64,000 nucleotides of DNA from Pseudomonas sp. RIT-PI-q (GCF_001297125.1 NZ_LHPC01000007.1:1-64000), one strand, 5' to 3'. Shown: positions 17,891 to 28,578, counted from the stretch's first letter. Program-made: numbers and translations. The notes: generated by a model not told the origin, from the sequence alone.

Positions 17891-18600
17891 CCGTTGAGCA
17901 ACACGTCCAGACGTCGGTCAACCAGCATTTCTTCGTGGCTCAACCGCACGCCATAAGCCAGCACTTCCACCCCACACGCTACCGCCTCCTGCAACGCATC
18001 GGCGTAGGCAGAATCGATTTCTTTTGCCGGACGCACCGCGTCGACGCCAGTGAGATTCACGCAATACAGCTGCACCGCACGAATCCCGTCCCGGGCCAGA
18101 TGCGCCAATTCGCGCAAGTGCTTGGCCCCGCGCTGCGTGACGGCATCGGGAAATGCCGCTACCGATGAACCATCGAAGCCCAACGTGACGCTTTTGACTT
18201 CTACGTAGGCCGGCCCGCTCGGGTAGTCGAGACGAAAATCGATGCGGCTGCTTTCCTGACCGTAGGCCACTTCGCGCTTCAGCTCGGTAAAACCGTTCAG
18301 CTCGGTGATAACACCCGCCCGCAGCGCCTCTTCAATCAAACCGTTGGCCCGCCCGGTGTTCACGCAAAACAAACGGCCCTGCGGGGTTTCTCCAATTTCC
18401 CAGGTGCCAGGCAATTTGCGTTTGGGGTCATTTGAGCGACTGAACCAGACCTGCCCGCCTTCGACCTGGCAGTTAAGCATCGAGCCGGTGTTCGGGCAGT
18501 GAATCGTCAGCAACTCGCCGGTAACGGTCTCGATATCGGCGAGAAAACGCTTGTAACGACGAATCAGGCGACCTTCTTCGAGGGGAGGATGGAAACGCAT
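17887..18600 (-). CDS. sfsA: SfsA family DNA-binding protein / nuclease
   Basis: A 237-residue protein of the SfsA family, first described as a sugar-fermentation stimulator and later as a DNA/RNA-binding nuclease-like fold. Conserved stretches include [11 protein letters not shown] (near residue 33) and VEVKSVTLG (near residue 133). Start overlaps the aminotransferase stop by one base (TGATG). It is near dksA, as in many gammaproteobacteria. Confidence 0.93.
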   Translation of the reverse strand: MRFHPPLEEGRLIRRYKRFLADIETVTGELLTIHCPNTGSMLNCQVEGGQVWFSRSNDPKRKLPGTWEIGETPQGRLFCVNTGRANGLIEEALRAGVITELNGFTELKREVAYGQESSRIDFRLDYPSGPAYVEVKSVTLGFDGSSVAAFPDAVTQRGAKHLRELAHLARDGIRAVQLYCVNLTGVDAVRPAKEIDSAYADALQEAVACGVEVLAYGVRLSHEEMLVDRRLDVLLNG

Positions 18601-19772
18601 CAGCCTTGCCAGCTCCGCAGACCACGAGCAATCCGCTCGACCGCTTCCTGCAAGCGCGGCAGGCTTTGGGTGTAGGCAAACCGCACATGATGCCCGGCCT
18701 GATACCGCCCGAAATCCAGGCCCGGGGTGATCGCAACGTGCTCGGTTTCGAGGAAGTGCCGGCAGAACGCGAAGGCATCGCCGCCGAACTTGCTGATATC
18801 GGCGTACAAGTAGAACGCCCCTTCCGGCTCCACGGCAATGCCGAAGCCCAACTCTCGCAGGGCGGGCAGCAGGAAATCCCGACGACGACCGAACTCGGCA
18901 CGACGATCTTCGAAAATCGCAATGGTGGCGGGTTCGAAGCAGGCCAGTGCCGCGTGCTGGGCCATGCTCGGGGCGCTGATGTAGAGATTCTGGGCGAGTT
19001 TTTCCAGTTCACTGACCGCCGCTTCCGGCGCCACCAGCCAACCGAGTCGCCAGCCGGTCATGCCGAAATACTTGGAAAAACTATTCAGCACAAACGCGCT
19101 GTCGTCTACTTCCAGCACGCTGGCTGCATCGGTGCCATACGTCAGGCCGTGATAGATCTCATCGACCACCAGATGGCCGTGGCGCTCCTTGATGGCGGCA
19201 GACAGGCCCGCCAGCTCGTCGCGCGTCAGGATAGTACCGGTCGGATTAGCGGGCGATGCCACCAGGGCACCGACGCTGTCGTGATCCCAATGGCGGGCCA
19301 CCAGATCCGGTGTTAGTTGATAGCGCACGTCCGGGCCGACCGGCACCAATTGCGCCGCGCCTTCGACCAGCCGCAGGAAATGCCGGTTGCAGGGATAACC
19401 CGGGTCCGCCAGCAGCCAGTGTTTGCCGGGGTCCACCAGCAAGGCACTGGCCAGCAGCAGCGCGCCGGAACCGCCCGGCGTGATGAGGATTCGCTGCGGG
19501 TCGATGTTTAAACCGTAGCGCTGCTGATAAAAGCCCGAAATGGCCTCGCGCAACTCGGGAATGCCGCGCGCCGCGGTGTAGCGGGTTTTCCCCGCCGTCA
19601 GCGCCGCTTGGCCGGCCTGAATGATCGGCTCGGCCGTTGTGAAGTCCGGCTCGCCGATTTCCAGGTGGATCACGTCATGGCCCGCGGCCTGCAATTCATT
19701 GGCCCGCGCCAGCAGCGCCATGACATGGAACGGTTCGATCGCGCGACTGCGGGCACTGTAGGGCTGAGCCAT
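18600..19772 (-). CDS. PLP-dependent class I/II aminotransferase
   Basis: A 390-residue fold-type I aminotransferase. The PLP-binding lysine is in [16 protein letters not shown] (near residue 235), with SPANPTGT, the DEIYHGLTY aspartate pair and the C-terminal Arg in HHVRFAYT also visible. It resembles aspartate/alanine-type enzymes; the true amino donor cannot be read from sequence. Likely two-gene operon with sfsA. Confidence 0.9.
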   Translation of the reverse strand: MAQPYSARSRAIEPFHVMALLARANELQAAGHDVIHLEIGEPDFTTAEPIIQAGQAALTAGKTRYTAARGIPELREAISGFYQQRYGLNIDPQRILITPGGSGALLLASALLVDPGKHWLLADPGYPCNRHFLRLVEGAAQLVPVGPDVRYQLTPDLVARHWDHDSVGALVASPANPTGTILTRDELAGLSAAIKERHGHLVVDEIYHGLTYGTDAASVLEVDDSAFVLNSFSKYFGMTGWRLGWLVAPEAAVSELEKLAQNLYISAPSMAQHAALACFEPATIAIFEDRRAEFGRRRDFLLPALRELGFGIAVEPEGAFYLYADISKFGGDAFAFCRHFLETEHVAITPGLDFGRYQAGHHVRFAYTQSLPRLQEAVERIARGLRSWQG

Positions 19773-20105
19773 TGGCCTTCCTTCAACAGGGAAAAAAACT
19801 GATTCTACCCAACCGTCGGAACGAGCGAGAACCTAAAGCGGTCAGAGCCGTTATATCCCTGGCTGTAAACGACTCAAGCGTGTGCCCCAGGTTTGACTAA
19901 AATCAATAATTGATCAGGTCTCCAGCACCACCAGACAAGGCTTTGCAATCATTTGCAAGCACCTTGGGCCACTACCTCGACATCCGGGAGTAGCGCGGTC
20001 CGATTTGATCTGGTAAGTTCGCCCGCTTGCAGCCGCAGGGCCGGCAGGTGTCGGTGATGGAGCAATCCTGCGCAATGGATTACAAGAGTAGAGGCGGTCC
20101 CTTTC
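19773..20105. other. intergenic region before dksA
   Basis: 333 bp between divergent genes. It must carry promoters for the aminotransferase gene and dksA. TTGACT occurs near 19894 without a convincing -10 at the right distance. I see no convincing ORF, RNA gene or repeat. Confidence 0.5.
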
Positions 20106-20546
20106 ATGCCCACCCAAGCAAAGCAGCAAAACCAGTCGATCAGCGGTTTCGAACCCCACAAAGAAGTGAAGGGGGAGGAATACATGGGCAAGCCCATGCG
20201 CGCTCACTTCACCAAGATCCTGAACAAGTGGAAACAGGACTTGATGCAGGAAGTCGACCGTACGGTTGATCACATGAAGGACGAAGCGGCCAACTTCCCG
20301 GACCCGGCAGACCGTGCCAGCCAGGAAGAAGAATTCAGCCTCGAGCTGCGTGCCCGCGACCGCGAGCGCAAGTTGATCAAGAAGATCGACAAGACGCTGC
20401 AATTGATCGAAGACGAAGAATATGGCTGGTGCGAGTCCTGCGGCGTCGAGATCGGTGTCAAGCGACTGGAAGCCCGCCCTACCGCCGACATGTGCGTTGA
20501 CTGCAAGACCCTGGCGGAAATCAAGGAAAAGCAAGTCGGCAAGTAA
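20106..20546 (+). CDS. dksA: RNA polymerase-binding transcription factor DksA
   Basis: A 146-residue secondary-channel regulator that acts with ppGpp on stable-RNA and amino-acid promoters. Coiled-coil with the acidic tip (DPADRASQEEE, about residues 63-73) and a C4 zinc site (CESCG ... CVDC, about 114-138) are intact, so this is the zinc-containing form. It is followed directly by a strong terminator. The three rRNA promoters at the window start, with their G+C-rich discriminators, are probable targets. Confidence 0.97.
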   Translation: MPTQAKQQNQSISGFEPHKEVKGEEYMGKPMRAHFTKILNKWKQDLMQEVDRTVDHMKDEAANFPDPADRASQEEEFSLELRARDRERKLIKKIDKTLQLIEDEEYGWCESCGVEIGVKRLEARPTADMCVDCKTLAEIKEKQVGK

Positions 20547-20563
20547 CATCGACTTGAACGAAG

Positions 20564-20592
20564 AAACGGAGCGTGCGAACGCTCCGTTTTTG
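20564..20592 (+). terminator. dksA terminator
   Basis: Hairpin ACGGAGCG-TGCGAA-CGCTCCGT followed by TTTTTG, 17 bp after the dksA stop. Confidence 0.85.
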
Positions 20593-20631
20593 TTTCTGAT
20601 ATTTGCTGATATTTGTTGCGTCTTCGGAATC

Positions 20632-20705
20632 GCCTTCGCGAGCAAGCTTCGCTCCTACAGAGGTTGGCGCAATCTCCTGTAGGAGCGAAGCTTGCTCGCG
20701 AAGGC
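20632..20705. repeat. short REPIN with 29-bp arms
   Basis: Arms 20632-20660 and 20677-20705 are exact reverse complements (GCCTTCGCGAGCAAGCTTCG type), with a spacer of only 16 bp. The spacer is much shorter than in the other REPINs of the window. Confidence 0.9.
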
Positions 20706-20751
20706 GGCTTCACGCCATGCTCAAAACGATTGGACAGCCTGACATCGCCTT

Positions 20752-21648
20752 ATGACCGCCATCGCCTCCCCCACCTACATCGGGCGCTTCGCCCCCACGC
20801 CCAGTGGCCATCTGCATTTCGGTTCGCTGGTCGCCGCGCTGGCCTCATACCTCGACGCCCGCTCCGTAGGTGGTCGCTGGCTGATGCGCATGGAAGACCT
20901 CGATCCTCCGAGGGAAGAACCTGGCGCCCAGGCGGCCATTCTCAAGGCGCTGGAAAGCTACGGTTTCGAGTGGGACGGCGAGATGGTTCGCCAGAGTGAC
21001 CGGCACGAGGCCTACGCCGAAGTGCTCAATCGCCTGTTCAATCACGGCCTGGCCTACGCCTGCACCTGTTCGCGCAAACAATTGGAGCCGTATCACGGGA
21101 TTTATCCGGGGCTGTGCCGCAACGCCGGCCACGGCACCGAAGACGCCGCGATTCGCTTGCGCGTGCCCGAACTGGAATACCACTTCATCGACCGGGTGCA
21201 AGGCGAGTTCCGCCAACACTTGGGCCAGGAAGTCGGCGATTTCGTGATCCGCCGTCGCGACGGGCTCTACGCCTATCAACTGGCGGTGGTCCTCGACGAT
21301 GCCTGGCAAGGCATCACCGATATCGTCCGTGGCGCCGACCTCCTCGACTCGACACCGCGTCAGCTCTACCTGCAAGAACTGCTCGGCCTGCCACAACCGC
21401 GTTATCTGCACATCCCGCTGATTACCCAGCCCGATGGCAACAAACTCGGCAAATCCTACCGTTCGCCGCCGCTGACCGAAGACCAGGCAACGCCTTTGTT
21501 GCTGCGGGCATTGCGCGCACTGGGGCAGAAACCAGGCACCGAACTGGACTACGCGACACCACGGGAAGTATTGAACTGGGGCATCGTCCACTGGGATGCG
21601 CTGTTGATCCCGCGCACACTCAACCTGCCCGAAGCGCAACTACAGTGA
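20752..21648 (+). CDS. gluQ: glutamyl-Q tRNA(Asp) synthetase
   Basis: A 298-residue truncated paralogue of glutamyl-tRNA synthetase that glutamylates the queuosine of tRNA-Asp. HIGH-like motif PSGHLHFGSL (about residues 17-26), KMSKS-like KLGKS (near 233), a zinc cluster (CTCS ... Y..C region, about 104-125), and no anticodon-binding domain. Follows dksA, as in most gammaproteobacteria. Confidence 0.95.
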   Translation: MTAIASPTYIGRFAPTPSGHLHFGSLVAALASYLDARSVGGRWLMRMEDLDPPREEPGAQAAILKALESYGFEWDGEMVRQSDRHEAYAEVLNRLFNHGLAYACTCSRKQLEPYHGIYPGLCRNAGHGTEDAAIRLRVPELEYHFIDRVQGEFRQHLGQEVGDFVIRRRDGLYAYQLAVVLDDAWQGITDIVRGADLLDSTPRQLYLQELLGLPQPRYLHIPLITQPDGNKLGKSYRSPPLTEDQATPLLLRALRALGQKPGTELDYATPREVLNWGIVHWDALLIPRTLNLPEAQLQ

Positions 21649-21654
21649 TCACAC

Positions 21655-21682
21655 TTGCAGTGGTGCGCCCATCCGTTACCAT
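21655..21682 (+). promoter_or_regulatory. possible cbrXAB promoter
   Basis: TTGCAG (21655-21660), 16-bp spacer, TACCAT (21677-21682), about 40 bp before cbrX. Both hexamers are only 4/6 matches. Confidence 0.3.
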
Positions 21683-21725
21683 CGCCGCACGTTTTCGGGC
21701 ACGCGCATAAAGAAGAGAGGCCGGG

Positions 21726-21902
21726 ATGTACATCTATCGCTTGGTCCTGCTCCTGGTAGTGGGGATTTATCTGTTCTCCCCGGCCATCATGGATTGGTGG
21801 ATCGACGCCACTGGCGCCTGGTATCGCCCTTATCTGCTCTGGCTGATTCTGATCGTCGTGACCTTCATCCTGCAGAGCCAAAAAGATGCCGATGAGCTTT
21901 AG
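21726..21902 (+). CDS. cbrX: CbrX small membrane protein
   Basis: A 58-residue protein with two hydrophobic helices (about residues 5-22 and 36-50: RLVLLLVVGIYLF, YLLWLILIVVTFIL) and a short polar C-terminus. AGAGAGGCCGGG precedes the ATG. It overlaps the start of cbrA by 17 bp in another frame, so the two are translationally linked. A small ORF of this name precedes cbrA in other pseudomonads; its role in the system is poorly known. Confidence 0.85.
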   Translation: MYIYRLVLLLVVGIYLFSPAIMDWWIDATGAWYRPYLLWLILIVVTFILQSQKDADEL

Positions 21903-24840
21903 CCTGACCCAGATGATCCTGATCAGCGCCGCGTACCTGGCGGTGCTGTTCGGCGTAGCCTGGGTCAGTGAACGGGGCATGATCCCCCGGGCGATCATTC
22001 GCCACCCGCTGACTTACACCTTGTCGCTTGGGGTCTACGCCAGTGCGTGGGCGTTTTATGGCACGGTCGGCCTGGCCTATCAGTACGGCTACGGTTTTCT
22101 GTCCAGCTACCTCGGGGTCTCCGGTGCATTTTTGCTGGCGCCGGTGTTGCTGTATCCGATCCTGAAGATCACTCGCACCTATCAACTGTCCTCCCTGGCG
22201 GACTTGTTCGCGTTCCGTTTCCGCAGTACGTGGGCCGGCGCATTGACGACGATCTTCATGCTGATCGGCGTGTTGCCGTTGCTGGCCTTGCAGATTCAGG
22301 CGGTGGCCGATTCCATCGGCATCCTCACCCGCGAACCGGTGCAGCATCGCGTAGCCCTGAGTTTCTGCGCACTGATTACGCTGTTCACGATTTTCTTCGG
22401 CTCGCGCCACATCGCCACCCGCGAGAAGCATGAAGGCCTGGTGTTTGCGATTGCTTTCGAGTCGGTGATCAAGCTGATCGCCATCGGTGGCGTCGGCCTG
22501 TACGCGTTGTACGGCGTGTTCGACGGCCCGCAACAACTGGAATTGTGGCTGCTGCAAAACCAGACGGCCCTCGCTGCTTTGCACACGCCGTTGCAGGAAG
22601 GTCCGTGGCGCACGCTGCTGCTGGTGTTCTTCGCCTCGGCGATTGTGATGCCGCACATGTACCACATGACGTTTACCGAAAACCTCAACCCGCGCTCGCT
22701 GGTCAGTGCGAGCTGGGGCCTGCCGCTGTTCCTGCTGCTGATGAGCCTGGCCGTACCGCTGATTCTCTGGGCCGGCCTGAAGCTCGGCGCCACTACCAAT
22801 CCGGAATACTTCACGCTGGGCATCGGCATCGCCGCCAACAACAAAGCCCTGGCGCTATTGGCCTACGTCGGCGGATTGTCGGCGGCGAGCGGCTTGATCA
22901 TCGTCACCACCCTGGCGCTGTCCGGGATGGCGCTGAACCATTTGGTGCTGCCGCTCTATCAGCCGCCGGCCGAAGGCAACATTTACCGCTGGCTGAAATG
23001 GACCCGTCGGGCGCTGATCGTCGCGATCATCATGGCCGGTTACGGTTTCTACCTGCTGCTGGGCGCGGAACAGGATCTGGCGAACCTGGGCATCGTCGCC
23101 TTCGTCGCCACCCTGCAATTCCTCCCGGGCGTACTTTCGGTCCTGTATTGGCCGACCGCCAACCGCCGCGGTTTCATCGCCGGTTTGCTTGCGGGGATCC
23201 TGGTGTGGCTGGTGACCATGCTGCTGCCGCTGGTCGGCAACCTGCAAGGCTTCTACATCCCGTTGCTGAACATGATCTACGTGCTGGACGACACCAGTTG
23301 GCACATGGCGGCAATCGCCTCGCTGGCCGCCAACGTACTGATGTTCACCCTGATCTCGCTGTTCACCAATGCCAGCAGCGAAGAGGCCAGTGCTGCCGAA
23401 GCCTGTGCCGTGGACAACGTGCGTCGCCCGCAACGCCGCGAATTGCACGCCGCCTCGCCCCAGGAATTCGCCACGCAACTGGCCAAGCCATTGGGCGCAA
23501 AAGCCGCGCAGAAAGAAGTCGAACAGGCTTTGCGCGATCTTTATCTGCCGTTCGACGAGCGCCGGCCTTACGCCTTGCGCCGTTTGCGCGACCGGATCGA
23601 AGCCAACCTCTCCGGCCTGATGGGGCCAAGCGTGGCGCAGGACATGGTCGAAACATTCCTGCCTTATAAGGCTGGCGGCGAAAACTACGTCACCGAAGAC
23701 ATCCACTTCATCGAAAGTCGACTCGAGGACTACCACTCGCGCCTGACCGGCCTTGCCGCCGAGCTCGATGCCCTGCGCCGCTACCACCGCCAGACCCTGC
23801 AGGAATTGCCGATGGGCGTTTGCTCGCTGGCCAAGGATCAGGAAATCCTCATGTGGAACAAAGCCATGGAGGAGCTGACCGGAATTGCTGCGCAGCGTGT
23901 GGTCGGTTCGCGTTTGAGCACCATTGCCGATCCATGGAGAGAGCTGCTGCAAGGCTTCATCAATCTCCCGGACGAGCATTTGCACAAACAGCATTTGGCC
24001 CTCGACGGCCAGACTCGCTGGCTGAACCTGCACAAAGCTGCGATCGACGAACCGCTCGCACCGGGCAACAGTGGCCTGGTGCTGCTGGTGGAAGACCTGA
24101 CCGAAACGCAGATGCTCGAAGACAAACTGGTGCACTCCGAGCGACTGGCCAGTATTGGCCGACTCGCGGCAGGCGTAGCCCATGAAATCGGCAACCCGAT
24201 CACCGGCATCGCGTGCCTGGCGCAGAACCTGCGCGAAGAGCGTGAAGACGATGGCGAGCTGAAGGAAATCAGCGGGCAGATCCTCGAGCAGACCAAACGC
24301 GTGTCGCGCATCGTTCAGTCGCTGATGAGTTTCGCCCACGCCGGCAGCCATCAGCACAGCGACGAGCCCGTCTGTCTGGCCGAAGTGGCCCAGGACGCGA
24401 TAGGCCTGCTGGCCCTGAACCGACGCAATTTCGAAGTGCAGTTCTACAACCTGTGCGACCCCGATCACTGGGTCGAAGGCGATCCGCAGCGACTCGCCCA
24501 AGTGTTGATCAACCTGCTCTCAAACGCCCGCGACGCCTCGCCTCCCGGCAGTGCGGTGCGGGTCAAAAGCGAAGCCGGCGAACACACGGTCGATCTGATC
24601 GTGGAAGACGAAGGCAGCGGTATTCCGAAGAACATCATGGACCGATTGTTCGAACCCTTCTTCACCACCAAGGACCCTGGCGAAGGCACCGGTCTGGGCC
24701 TTGCACTGGTCTATTCCATCGTTGAAGAGCATTATGGACAAATCACCATCGACAGCCCGGCTGATGTTCAAAGCCAACGCGGCACCCGTATCCGGGTGAC
24801 CTTGCCGCGTCATGTCGAAGCGACGTCCGCTGTGAACTGA
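21886..24840 (+). CDS. cbrA: sensor histidine kinase CbrA with SLC5-like transporter domain
   Basis: A 984-residue kinase that activates CbrB when preferred carbon is scarce. An N-terminal sodium/solute-symporter-like module with about 13 membrane spans (1-500) is followed by a linker, a PAS domain (about 630-740), HisKA with phospho-His in [14 protein letters not shown] (near 766), and HATPase_c ([13 protein letters not shown] near 876, [11 protein letters not shown] near 930). No receiver domain, so CbrB is the direct partner. The start is at the first ATG inside the end of cbrX; a second in-frame ATG lies two codons on. Confidence 0.96.
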   Translation: MPMSFSLTQMILISAAYLAVLFGVAWVSERGMIPRAIIRHPLTYTLSLGVYASAWAFYGTVGLAYQYGYGFLSSYLGVSGAFLLAPVLLYPILKITRTYQLSSLADLFAFRFRSTWAGALTTIFMLIGVLPLLALQIQAVADSIGILTREPVQHRVALSFCALITLFTIFFGSRHIATREKHEGLVFAIAFESVIKLIAIGGVGLYALYGVFDGPQQLELWLLQNQTALAALHTPLQEGPWRTLLLVFFASAIVMPHMYHMTFTENLNPRSLVSASWGLPLFLLLMSLAVPLILWAGLKLGATTNPEYFTLGIGIAANNKALALLAYVGGLSAASGLIIVTTLALSGMALNHLVLPLYQPPAEGNIYRWLKWTRRALIVAIIMAGYGFYLLLGAEQDLANLGIVAFVATLQFLPGVLSVLYWPTANRRGFIAGLLAGILVWLVTMLLPLVGNLQGFYIPLLNMIYVLDDTSWHMAAIASLAANVLMFTLISLFTNASSEEASAAEACAVDNVRRPQRRELHAASPQEFATQLAKPLGAKAAQKEVEQALRDLYLPFDERRPYALRRLRDRIEANLSGLMGPSVAQDMVETFLPYKAGGENYVTEDIHFIESRLEDYHSRLTGLAAELDALRRYHRQTLQELPMGVCSLAKDQEILMWNKAMEELTGIAAQRVVGSRLSTIADPWRELLQGFINLPDEHLHKQHLALDGQTRWLNLHKAAIDEPLAPGNSGLVLLVEDLTETQMLEDKLVHSERLASIGRLAAGVAHEIGNPITGIACLAQNLREEREDDGELKEISGQILEQTKRVSRIVQSLMSFAHAGSHQHSDEPVCLAEVAQDAIGLLALNRRNFEVQFYNLCDPDHWVEGDPQRLAQVLINLLSNARDASPPGSAVRVKSEAGEHTVDLIVEDEGSGIPKNIMDRLFEPFFTTKDPGEGTGLGLALVYSIVEEHYGQITIDSPADVQSQRGTRIRVTLPRHVEATSAVN

Positions 24841-24862
24841 GACCGTCGAGAGTATCGAATCA

Positions 24863-26302
24863 ATGCCGCACATTTTGATCGTCGAAGACGAAACCATTAT
24901 CCGCTCCGCCTTGCGCCGCCTGCTGGAACGTAACCAGTACCAGGTCAGCGAAGCCGGTTCAGTGCAGGAAGCACAAGAACGCTTCACTATTCCCACGTTC
25001 GACCTGATCGTCAGCGACCTGCGTCTACCGGGCGCGCCGGGCACCGAGTTGATCAAACTCGGCCAAGGCACTCCGGTGCTGATCATGACCAGCTACGCCA
25101 GCCTGCGTTCGGCCGTCGACTCGATGAAAATGGGCGCGGTGGATTACATCGCCAAGCCTTTCGATCACGATGAAATGCTCCAGGCCGTCGCACGTATCCT
25201 GCGCGACCGACAATCGGTGCAAGCCAGCGGTGAGCCGATCGCTACCGGCAAAGCAACCAATGGCGCGGCGAAACCGGGTGTCGATAACAGCAATGGCGAA
25301 ATCGGCATCATTGGCTCCTGCCCGCCGATGCAGGATCTGTACAGCAAGATCCGCAAAGTCGCGCCGACCGATTCCAATGTCCTGATCCAGGGCGAATCCG
25401 GCACCGGTAAAGAACTGGTGGCGCGCGCCCTGCACAACCTGTCCAAACGTGCCAAGGCACCGATGATTTCGGTGAACTGCGCGGCCATTCCGGAAAGCCT
25501 GATCGAGTCCGAACTGTTCGGCCACGAAAAAGGTGCATTCACCGGCGCCAGCGCCGGGCGTGCCGGTCTGGTGGAAGCAGCCGACGGCGGCACCTTGTTC
25601 CTCGACGAAATCGGCGAACTGCCACTGGAAGCCCAGGCTCGCCTGCTGCGCGTATTGCAGGAAGGTGAAATTCGCCGGGTCGGGTCGGTACAGTCGCAGA
25701 AAGTCGATGTACGCCTGATCGCCGCCACTCACCGGGATCTCAAGAGCCTGGCGAAAATCGGCCAGTTCCGTGAGGACTTGTATTACCGCCTCCACGTGAT
25801 CGCCCTGAAACTGCCAGCCCTGCGCGAACGCGGCGCGGACGTCAACGAAATCGCCAATGCGTTCCTGGCGCGGCAGAGCGCGCGGGTCAATCGCACCGAC
25901 CTGAAATTCGCCTCGGATGCCGAGCAGGCGATTCGTCATTACACCTGGCCGGGTAACGTTCGTGAACTGGAAAACGCCGTCGAGCGCGCCGTCATCCTGT
26001 GCGAGAGCCCGGAGATTTCCGCCGAGCTGCTGGGTATCGACATCGAACTGAGCGACCTGGAAGACGACGACTTCATCGGCCTGCCGCCACAACAAGGCAG
26101 CGCCGCCGGCAACAATAGCCATGAGCCCACCGAAGATTTGTCGCTGGAAGACTACTTCCAGCACTTCGTGCTCGAGCATCAAGACCACATGACCGAAACC
26201 GAGCTGGCACGCAAACTCGGCGTCAGTCGCAAATGCCTGTGGGAACGCCGTCAGCGCCTGGGCATCCCGCGGCGCAAGACCGGGGTGGCCAGCGAGAGCT
26301 GA
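24863..26302 (+). CDS. cbrB: sigma-54-dependent response regulator CbrB
   Basis: A 479-residue NtrC-type activator. Receiver domain with phospho-Asp52 ([11 protein letters not shown]), AAA+ domain with GESGTGKE (near 175) and the sigma-54 contact loop GAFTGA (near 226), and a Fis-type helix-turn-helix at about 445-470 ([19 protein letters not shown]). It drives crcZ and other catabolic promoters. Starts 22 bp after cbrA and is followed by a strong terminator before the crcZ promoter. Confidence 0.96.
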   Translation: MPHILIVEDETIIRSALRRLLERNQYQVSEAGSVQEAQERFTIPTFDLIVSDLRLPGAPGTELIKLGQGTPVLIMTSYASLRSAVDSMKMGAVDYIAKPFDHDEMLQAVARILRDRQSVQASGEPIATGKATNGAAKPGVDNSNGEIGIIGSCPPMQDLYSKIRKVAPTDSNVLIQGESGTGKELVARALHNLSKRAKAPMISVNCAAIPESLIESELFGHEKGAFTGASAGRAGLVEAADGGTLFLDEIGELPLEAQARLLRVLQEGEIRRVGSVQSQKVDVRLIAATHRDLKSLAKIGQFREDLYYRLHVIALKLPALRERGADVNEIANAFLARQSARVNRTDLKFASDAEQAIRHYTWPGNVRELENAVERAVILCESPEISAELLGIDIELSDLEDDDFIGLPPQQGSAAGNNSHEPTEDLSLEDYFQHFVLEHQDHMTETELARKLGVSRKCLWERRQRLGIPRRKTGVASES

Positions 26303-26349
26303 ACCGCACCTGTCTGATGTGTGGGTAACACGTGACATTGTGGAAAAAC

Positions 26350-26375
26350 TGTTACCTCAGATTTTTCACGTAACA
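26350..26375 (+). promoter_or_regulatory. probable CbrB upstream activating site
   Basis: TGTTAC and GTAACA, perfectly inverted with a 14-bp gap, lie about 137 bp before the predicted crcZ start, a usual distance for an NtrC-type enhancer. Extra half-sites GTAACA (26325-26330) and GGTAAC (26391-26396) flank it. Confidence 0.65.
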
Positions 26376-26376
26376 G

Positions 26377-26414
26377 AAGCCGGGGCTTACGGTAACGAAG
26401 CCCCGGCTTTTTTT
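26377..26414 (+). terminator. cbrB terminator
   Basis: Inverted repeat AAGCCGGGGCTT ... AAGCCCCGGCTT followed by T-rich sequence. It separates cbrAB from crcZ and abuts the CbrB-type half-sites. Confidence 0.9.
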
Positions 26415-26473
26415 GGCCTGGATGAAACCCGCCAACCGGCCTAACCCCTTGTTTTACTGGGGATCACAAAAGT

Positions 26474-26489
26474 TGGCACGCCCCCTGCT
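26474..26489 (+). promoter_or_regulatory. sigma-54 promoter of crcZ
   Basis: TGGCACGCCCCCTGCT: GG at 26475-26476 and GC at 26487-26488 with the obligatory 12-bp offset, matching TGGCACG-N4-TTGC. Predicted start near 26500. Confidence 0.9.
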
Positions 26490-26499
26490 ATATGTTTGG

Positions 26500-26865
26500 T
26501 ACAAGAACAATAACAAGCAACGTACAAGACAATAAAAATAAGACGTATCGACTCACGCACAATAAAAACAAGACGGCGAGAGGCGCAGCTAACTGATTCT
26601 TTTGGAGAGGCGTTGTATTTGGGGCTTGCCCCACGACCAGGCCGAGAACAACAAAAAACTGTCATAAGACAGAGCCTGAACTGGTTGGATCGAAAGATCA
26701 CTGCAACACAGCGACCAAAGCAATCCGTTTGCTCTTGGCTCCCGATTGGGAGGGTCATGAAGGAAAATCTTCATGGCGTGGGCACTTAACAAAAACAAAA
26801 AGCCCGAATCAATAATAAAAATAGAGCATGCAACTACTTCTTGGGGAGCTTCGGCTCCCCTTGTG
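26500..26865 (+). ncRNA. crcZ: CrcZ, Hfq/Crc-sequestering RNA
   Basis: About 366 nt from the sigma-54 start to hairpin GGGGAGCTTCGGCTCCCC (26843-26860). It holds at least five A-rich CA motifs, such as AACAATAACAAGCAA, CAATAAAAATAAGACG, CAATAAAAACAAGACGG, GAACAACAAAAAACTG and a run near 26790-26825. These bind Hfq with Crc and relieve repression of catabolic mRNAs when CbrAB is active. Position right after cbrB and length agree with characterised CrcZ RNAs. No coding sequence is apparent. Confidence 0.92.
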
Positions 26866-26890
26866 GTTTCTGCGATTTGAAAAGCCTGCG

Positions 26891-26996
26891 TACTGTAGGA
26901 GCGAGCTTGCTCGCGAAAAACTCACAGGCAGCGCTGGACATCGGGTTATACGCGTTATCGTTCACATCTTTCGCGAGCAAGCTCGCTCCTACAGTA
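26891..26996. repeat. REPIN
   Basis: Arms TACTGTAGGAGCGAGCTTGC ... and inverted partner ending GCTCGCTCCTACAGTA, with a spacer of about 50 bp, between crcZ and pcnB. Confidence 0.9.
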
Positions 26997-27174
26997 GCCG
27001 AACGCAGCCTCGCAGGCTCGGTAGCTGCTACACAGGCGAAGCCATCAGCTCCAGCAACGCCCTTCAAGCCGTTTCGCAGCTTCCTACACCATCCCCCGAC
27101 TAAATGCTAGAATCCCCGCCCATCATGCGGTCATTCTTCGTTATGGCCGAACATTCCTTCAAACAGTGCATCCC

Positions 27175-28575
27175 ATGCTGAAGAAGTTGTTCCAGTCATT
27201 CCGTTCTCCCAAGCGTCATACGCAACACATTCGCAGTACGCCTGAAGTGCTCAACAGCGGCCAACATTCGCTGCAAAAGGCCCAATTCAGCCGTTACGCG
27301 GTGAACATCGTCGAACGCCTGCAGAACGCCGGTTACCAGGCTTACCTGGTCGGCGGTTGCGTGCGCGACATGCTGCTCGGCATCACGCCAAAAGATTTCG
27401 ACGTCGCCACCAGCGCTACTCCTGAGCAAGTACGGGCCGAATTTCGCAATGCGCGGATCATCGGTCGTCGCTTCAAACTGGTGCATATCCACTTTGGTCG
27501 CGAAATCATTGAAGTCGCGACCTTCCGCGCCAACCACCCGCAAAACGATGAAGAGGAAGACAGCAACCAGTCCTCGCGCAACGAGAGCGGGCGCATCCTG
27601 CGCGATAACGTCTACGGCACGCTGGAAGAAGACGCGCAACGCCGCGACTTCACCATCAACGCCCTGTATTACGATCCGGTCAGTGAGCGCATTCTCGACT
27701 ACGCCAACGGCGTACACGACATCCGCAATCACCTGATCCGCCTGATCGGCGATCCGAAGCAACGCTACCAGGAAGACCCGGTACGGATGCTGCGGGCCGT
27801 GCGTTTCGCCGCCAAGCTGAATTTCGGCATCGAAAAACACAGCGCCGCACCGATCCGCGACCTGGCACCGATGCTGCGCGAGATCCCGTCGGCCCGTCTG
27901 TTCGAAGAAGTGCTCAAGCTGTTCCTCTCCGGCCATGCCGCGGACACCTTCGAGATGCTCGTCGACCTGCAGTTGTTCGATCCGTTGTTCCCGGCCAGTG
28001 CCGAGGCGCTGGAATACAACCCGACGTACACCCACACGCTGATCAGCGAAGCCCTGATCAACACCGACCTGCGGATCAAGCAGAACAAACCGGTGACCCC
28101 GGCGTTCCTGTTTGCTGCTCTGCTGTGGCCTGCCCTGCCGGCTCGCGTGTTGCGCCTGCAAGAGCGTGGCATGCCACCGATTCCGGCGATGCAGGAAGCG
28201 GCTCACGAGTTGATTGCCGAGCAGTGCCAGCGCATTGCGATCCCGAAACGCTTCACCATGCCGATCCGCGAGATCTGGGACATGCAGGAACGCCTGCCAC
28301 GCCGTAGCGGCAAGCGTGCCGACCTGTTGCTGGACAACCCGCGGTTCCGCGCCGGTTACGACTTCCTGCTGCTGCGTGAAAGCGCCGGTGAGCAGACCGA
28401 TGGCCTCGGTGAATGGTGGACTGACTACCAGGACGCCAACGACAGCGAACGCCGCGACATGATCCGCGACCTCAGCGGCAAGGATGAAGGCACTGGCGCT
28501 CCACGCAAACGTCGCCGCAGCGGTGGCGCCAAGCGTAAACGCGCAGCCGGCGCACCGAGCACCACGGGCGAGTAA
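27175..28575 (+). CDS. pcnB: poly(A) polymerase I
   Basis: A 466-residue nucleotidyltransferase-superfamily enzyme that adds poly(A) tails to RNA 3' ends and promotes decay. Catalytic core LVGGCVRDMLLG and DFDVATSATPE (about residues 57-85), RNA-binding region RDFTINALYYD, PolyA_pol helical domain, and a very basic C-terminal tail (RKRRRSGGAKRKR) for RNA contact. The ATG at 27175 (MLKKLFQSF) is preferred over the GTG nine bases upstream; neither has a strong Shine-Dalgarno. Confidence 0.94.
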   Translation: MLKKLFQSFRSPKRHTQHIRSTPEVLNSGQHSLQKAQFSRYAVNIVERLQNAGYQAYLVGGCVRDMLLGITPKDFDVATSATPEQVRAEFRNARIIGRRFKLVHIHFGREIIEVATFRANHPQNDEEEDSNQSSRNESGRILRDNVYGTLEEDAQRRDFTINALYYDPVSERILDYANGVHDIRNHLIRLIGDPKQRYQEDPVRMLRAVRFAAKLNFGIEKHSAAPIRDLAPMLREIPSARLFEEVLKLFLSGHAADTFEMLVDLQLFDPLFPASAEALEYNPTYTHTLISEALINTDLRIKQNKPVTPAFLFAALLWPALPARVLRLQERGMPPIPAMQEAAHELIAEQCQRIAIPKRFTMPIREIWDMQERLPRRSGKRADLLLDNPRFRAGYDFLLLRESAGEQTDGLGEWWTDYQDANDSERRDMIRDLSGKDEGTGAPRKRRRSGGAKRKRAAGAPSTTGE

Positions 28576-28578
28576 TCC

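Noticed and set aside
19893..19925. TTGACT upstream of dksA as its promoter
   Set aside because: No acceptable -10 hexamer lies 16-18 bp downstream, so the promoter could not be placed.
20632..20705. Inverted repeat after dksA considered as a second terminator
   Set aside because: It is a REPIN with short spacer; the true terminator with a T-run is at 20564-20592.
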